From: Rhodoferax sp.
Lineage (GTDB): Bacteria; Pseudomonadota; Gammaproteobacteria; Burkholderiales; Burkholderiaceae_C
Assembly (NCBI GenBank): GCA_020048795.1
Contig: JAIFMA010000161.1
Coordinates: 1-7,773 of the forward strand
DNA: 7,773 bases
Reading direction: 5' to 3'
The number at the start of each line of letters is the position of its first letter. Positions within the stretch are counted from its first letter, which is position 1. The translations under genes were made by a program, and so were the position numbers. Of the stretch, positions 4,950 to 7,773 are shown piece after piece. Below the pieces are notes generated by a model that did not search any database, had not been told where the DNA came from, and saw nothing but the letters and a program-made list of their open reading frames with translations.

Positions 4950-7639
4950 AAAAGTACCGTAACGCGATCAGCAAAATCAATGCTTTGGAGGCTGGTTTCG
5001 AGCAGCTTTCCGATGTAGCGCTGCTGGCCAAGACTGACGATCTGAAGCAACGCATCACCCAGGGTGCCACGCTCGATGATTTGTTGCCAGAAGCTTTTGC
5101 GGTGGTGCGCGAGGGTTCCAAGCGGGTCATGAAGATGCGCCATTTTGACGTGCAGTTGCTCGGCGGCATGTCGCTGCATTACGGCAAAATTTCCGAAATG
5201 GGCACGGGCGAGGGCAAGACCCTGACCGCCACGCTGCCGGTGTACCTCAATGCCCTGACCGGCCAGGGTGTCCATGTGGTGACGGTGAATGACTATCTGG
5301 CCAATCGGGATGCCCAGTGGATGGGCAAGCTCTACAACTTTTTGGGGCTGTCGGTCGGCATCAATTTGCCCAATCTGTCGCGCGAAGAAAAGCAGGCAGC
5401 CTACCGCGCCGACATCACCTATGGCACCAACAACGAGTACGGCTTTGACTACCTGCGCGACAACATGGTCTATGAGGCCGCCGACCGCGTGCAGCGCAAG
5501 CTGAACTATGCGATTGTTGACGAGGTGGACTCGATCTTGATCGACGAGGCGCGCACGCCCTTGATCATCAGTGGTCAGGCCGAAGACCAGACCAATCTCT
5601 ACCAAGGCATCAAGCTGATCGTGCCTCAACTGGAAATGCAGGAGGGTGAAGCCGATCCGCACACCGGCGAGGGCATTACCAAACCGGGCGACTTCACCAT
5701 TGACGAAAAAGGCCATCAGGTGTTTCTGACCGAGCGCGGTCACGAAAATGCCGAACGTATCCTGTTTGAAATGGGCCTGATTCCCGAGGGGGCCAGCCTG
5801 TACGACCCGGCCAACATCACCCTGATGCACCATTTGTATGCGGCGTTGCGGGCCCAGCATCTTTATCATCGTGATCAGCACTATGTGGTGCAGGCGGGCG
5901 AGATTGTGATTGTGGACGAGTTCACCGGGCGCCTGATGACCGGGCGGCGCTGGAGCGAGGGCCTGCACCAGGCCGTCGAAGCCAAGGAAGGTGTAGCGAT
6001 TCAGCCGGAAAACCAGACCATGGCCTCGATCACCTTTCAGAACTATTTCCGGCTCTATGGCAAGCTGGCCGGCATGACGGGTACTGCCGACACCGAGGCC
6101 TATGAGTTCCAGGAAATTTATGGCCTGGAGACCGTGGTGATTCCGCCCAACCAGCCCAGTTGCCGCAACGATCAACTCGATCGGGTCTACAAAACCACCC
6201 ACGAAAAATACCAGGCCGCCATCGCCGACATCCGCGAATGTTACGAGCGTGGGCAACCGGTGCTGGTGGGCACCACATCGATCGAAAATTCCGAGGTCAT
6301 TGCAACTTTGCTGGAAAAAGAAAAGCTGCCGCACCAGGTGCTCAACGCCAAGCAGCATGCCCGTGAGGCCGACATCGTGGCGCAGGCGGGTCGCTCCAAG
6401 ATGATCACCATTGCCACCAACATGGCGGGTCGGGGCACCGATATTGTGCTGGGCGGCAACATCAGCAAGCTGATTGAGGCGATTGAGTCCGACGAGACCC
6501 TGGATGCCGTCGAAAAGCAAAAAAAGGTCGATGCCATGCGTGATCAGTGGACGCAAGACCACGAACGGGTGACGGGCTTGGGTGGTTTGCGCATCATCGC
6601 CACCGAGCGGCATGAGTCGCGTCGCATTGACAACCAGTTGCGCGGTCGTTCGGGCCGTCAGGGCGACCCGGGTTCGTCACGCTTTTACCTGAGCCTGGAC
6701 GACTCCCTGATGCGAATTTTTGCCGGTGACCGCGTCAAAGCCATCATGGATCGGCTGAAAATGCCTGAGGGGGAAGCGATTGAAGCCGGGATCGTCACTC
6801 GCAGTATCGAAAGTGCCCAACGCAAGGTCGAGGCGCGAAACTTCGACATGCGCAAGCAGTTGCTCGAATACGACGACGTGTCGAACGACCAGCGCAAGGT
6901 GATCTACCAGCAACGCAACGAAATTTTGGACGCATCCGACCTGTCAGCGCAGATTCAGTCTTTGCGCGAGGGCTGCTTCCACGACATCGTGCGCCAGTTC
7001 GTGCCGATCGAGTCCGTCGAAGAGCAGTGGAGTTTGCCTGCGCTTGAAAAGGTGCTGCAGGATGAGTGGCAAATGACCCTGGCGTTGCAGCATCAGGTCA
7101 ACGCAGCCAGTGCCATCACCGACCATGATCTGCTCGAAACTGTGCGAGTGCATGCCAACCAGATGTTTGATGACAAGGTCGCATTGGTCGGCAACGAAAA
7201 CTTTACCCAGTTCGAGCGCATGGTGCTGCTGCAAAGCATTGACACCAATTGGCGCGACCACCTGAGCTCACTCGACTACCTGCGTCAGGGTATTCATCTG
7301 CGCGGTTATGCACAGAAACAACCCAAGCAGGAATACAAGCGTGAGGCGTTTGAACTGTTTGGACAAATGCTCGATGCCGTCAAGAACGAAGTCACCAAGG
7401 TGTTGATGACGGTGCGCGTCCAGTCCAATGAAGAAGTGGAGCAGGCGGCCGTAGCAATGGAAAACCGCGCCGAACGCATCACCAACGTGACCTACAGCGC
7501 ACCCACGGAAACTGGCGAGATGCAAACCACGGTGGATGACAAAACGGTGGTCAAAGCCGTGCCGCGTGTCGGGCGCAATGAGCCCTGCCCCTGCGGCAGT
7601 GGTAAAAAATACAAGCACTGCCACGGAACTCTAAAATAG
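4895..7639 (+). CDS. secA: Protein translocase subunit SecA
   Basis: A 914-residue ATPase that drives preproteins through SecYEG, cycling between cytosol and inner membrane. P-loop TGEGKT is at 104-109 (K108), the Walker B region VDEVDS at 208-213, and TYGTNNEYGFDYLRDN at 175-190. The preprotein cross-linking region lies roughly between 225 and 375. NMAGRGTDIVLGG (509-521) and QLRGRSGRQGDPG (581-593) mark nucleotide-binding domain 2. The helical scaffold and two-helix-finger region (about 620-830) includes WRDHLSSLDYLRQGIHLRGY (786-805). The C-terminal zinc motif CPCGSGKKYKHCH (898-910) for SecB and lipid contact is complete. The ATG at 4895 was chosen because MATNFLTKIFGSRNDR is the family N-terminus. 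An in-frame ATG at 4868 would add nine unusual residues, and neither has a good ribosome binding site. One oddity is residue 103 before the P-loop: Gly (GGC), where Arg or Lys is usual. No frameshift or truncation is seen. Confidence 0.98.
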   Translation: MATNFLTKIFGSRNDRLLKKYRNAISKINALEAGFEQLSDVALLAKTDDLKQRITQGATLDDLLPEAFAVVREGSKRVMKMRHFDVQLLGGMSLHYGKISEMGTGEGKTLTATLPVYLNALTGQGVHVVTVNDYLANRDAQWMGKLYNFLGLSVGINLPNLSREEKQAAYRADITYGTNNEYGFDYLRDNMVYEAADRVQRKLNYAIVDEVDSILIDEARTPLIISGQAEDQTNLYQGIKLIVPQLEMQEGEADPHTGEGITKPGDFTIDEKGHQVFLTERGHENAERILFEMGLIPEGASLYDPANITLMHHLYAALRAQHLYHRDQHYVVQAGEIVIVDEFTGRLMTGRRWSEGLHQAVEAKEGVAIQPENQTMASITFQNYFRLYGKLAGMTGTADTEAYEFQEIYGLETVVIPPNQPSCRNDQLDRVYKTTHEKYQAAIADIRECYERGQPVLVGTTSIENSEVIATLLEKEKLPHQVLNAKQHAREADIVAQAGRSKMITIATNMAGRGTDIVLGGNISKLIEAIESDETLDAVEKQKKVDAMRDQWTQDHERVTGLGGLRIIATERHESRRIDNQLRGRSGRQGDPGSSRFYLSLDDSLMRIFAGDRVKAIMDRLKMPEGEAIEAGIVTRSIESAQRKVEARNFDMRKQLLEYDDVSNDQRKVIYQQRNEILDASDLSAQIQSLREGCFHDIVRQFVPIESVEEQWSLPALEKVLQDEWQMTLALQHQVNAASAITDHDLLETVRVHANQMFDDKVALVGNENFTQFERMVLLQSIDTNWRDHLSSLDYLRQGIHLRGYAQKQPKQEYKREAFELFGQMLDAVKNEVTKVLMTVRVQSNEEVEQAAVAMENRAERITNVTYSAPTETGEMQTTVDDKTVVKAVPRVGRNEPCPCGSGKKYKHCHGTLK

Positions 7640-7773
7640 TGTTACAGAACAACAAATTACATATTTGACCGTTGCAAACATTGGAAACTATTCGGCGAAC
7701 CCCCCTTAGCCTCCCAAAATTACTGGACACACCGACCTTTTTTCGTTATCGTCGTGCCTATGCACGCAGCACA
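7640..7773. other. Downstream flank of secA, no gene recognised
   Basis: These 134 nt are AT-richer at first, then C-rich. TTGACC at 7664-7669 is a -35-like hexamer but has no good -10 partner. No GC-rich hairpin followed by a T-run is present to serve as a secA terminator; the T-run at 7738-7743 has no stem before it. An ATG near 7758 has no ribosome binding site. Nothing else can be supported before the edge. Confidence 0.4.

Noticed and set aside
4946..6613. A 555-codon open frame antisense to secA
   Set aside because: It lies wholly opposite secA and has low-complexity His/Leu/Val/Gly-rich translation with no family features. It is a by-product of secA codon bias.
7725..7740. TGGACACACCGACC near the right edge, reminiscent of some IS3-family ends
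   Set aside because: The resemblance is vague, no partner inverted repeat or transposase is in the window, and the edge prevents a test.

Overview
The window comes from a Gram-negative proteobacterium, most likely a betaproteobacterium of the Burkholderiales, family Comamonadaceae (Rhodoferax/Polaromonas-like). The evidence is recalled protein similarity, not a search. SecA begins MATNFLTKIFGSRNDRLLK and ends in a CPCGSGKKYKHCH zinc motif, as in that family. The neighbour order (short DUF721/DciA protein, divergent membrane-anchored M23 peptidase, secA) also fits. A 61-nt intergenic element at 3033-3093 resembles a repeat I associate with Comamonadaceae genomes.

Layout. Positions 1-239 hold strong inverted repeats and possibly the first codons of a minus-strand gene that runs off the left edge. 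Positions 240-2756 (minus) encode a large methyl-accepting chemotaxis protein. It combines a periplasmic helical sensor, a run of HAMP domains interrupted by a PAS domain with Aer2-type heme-PAS residues, and a standard signalling hairpin. Positions 2757-3404 form a 648-nt gap with a probable promoter and dyad for the chemoreceptor gene, the dispersed-repeat candidate, and no convincing gene. Positions 3405-3719 (minus) encode a DciA-family protein. Nineteen bases away and divergent, 3739-4725 (plus) encode an inner-membrane-anchored M23 peptidase. A 169-nt spacer with two hairpins and a short ORF with a good ribosome binding site leads into secA (4895-7639, plus). The last 134 nt hold no supportable gene.

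How the parts relate. The DciA-like protein (helicase loading), M23 peptidase (cell-wall remodelling) and SecA (Sec export motor) form a housekeeping block that normally sits at the end of the division and cell-wall cluster. The chemoreceptor belongs to a separate function (chemotaxis) and is separated from the block by the repeat-bearing gap, so it looks like an accessory neighbour.

I did not find a clear new multi-gene system. The points most worth checking are the dual-sensor chemoreceptor with a putative gas-binding PAS, the possible leader ORF and structured leader of secA, the Gly in place of the usual Arg/Lys before the SecA P-loop, and the structured 180 nt at the left edge.
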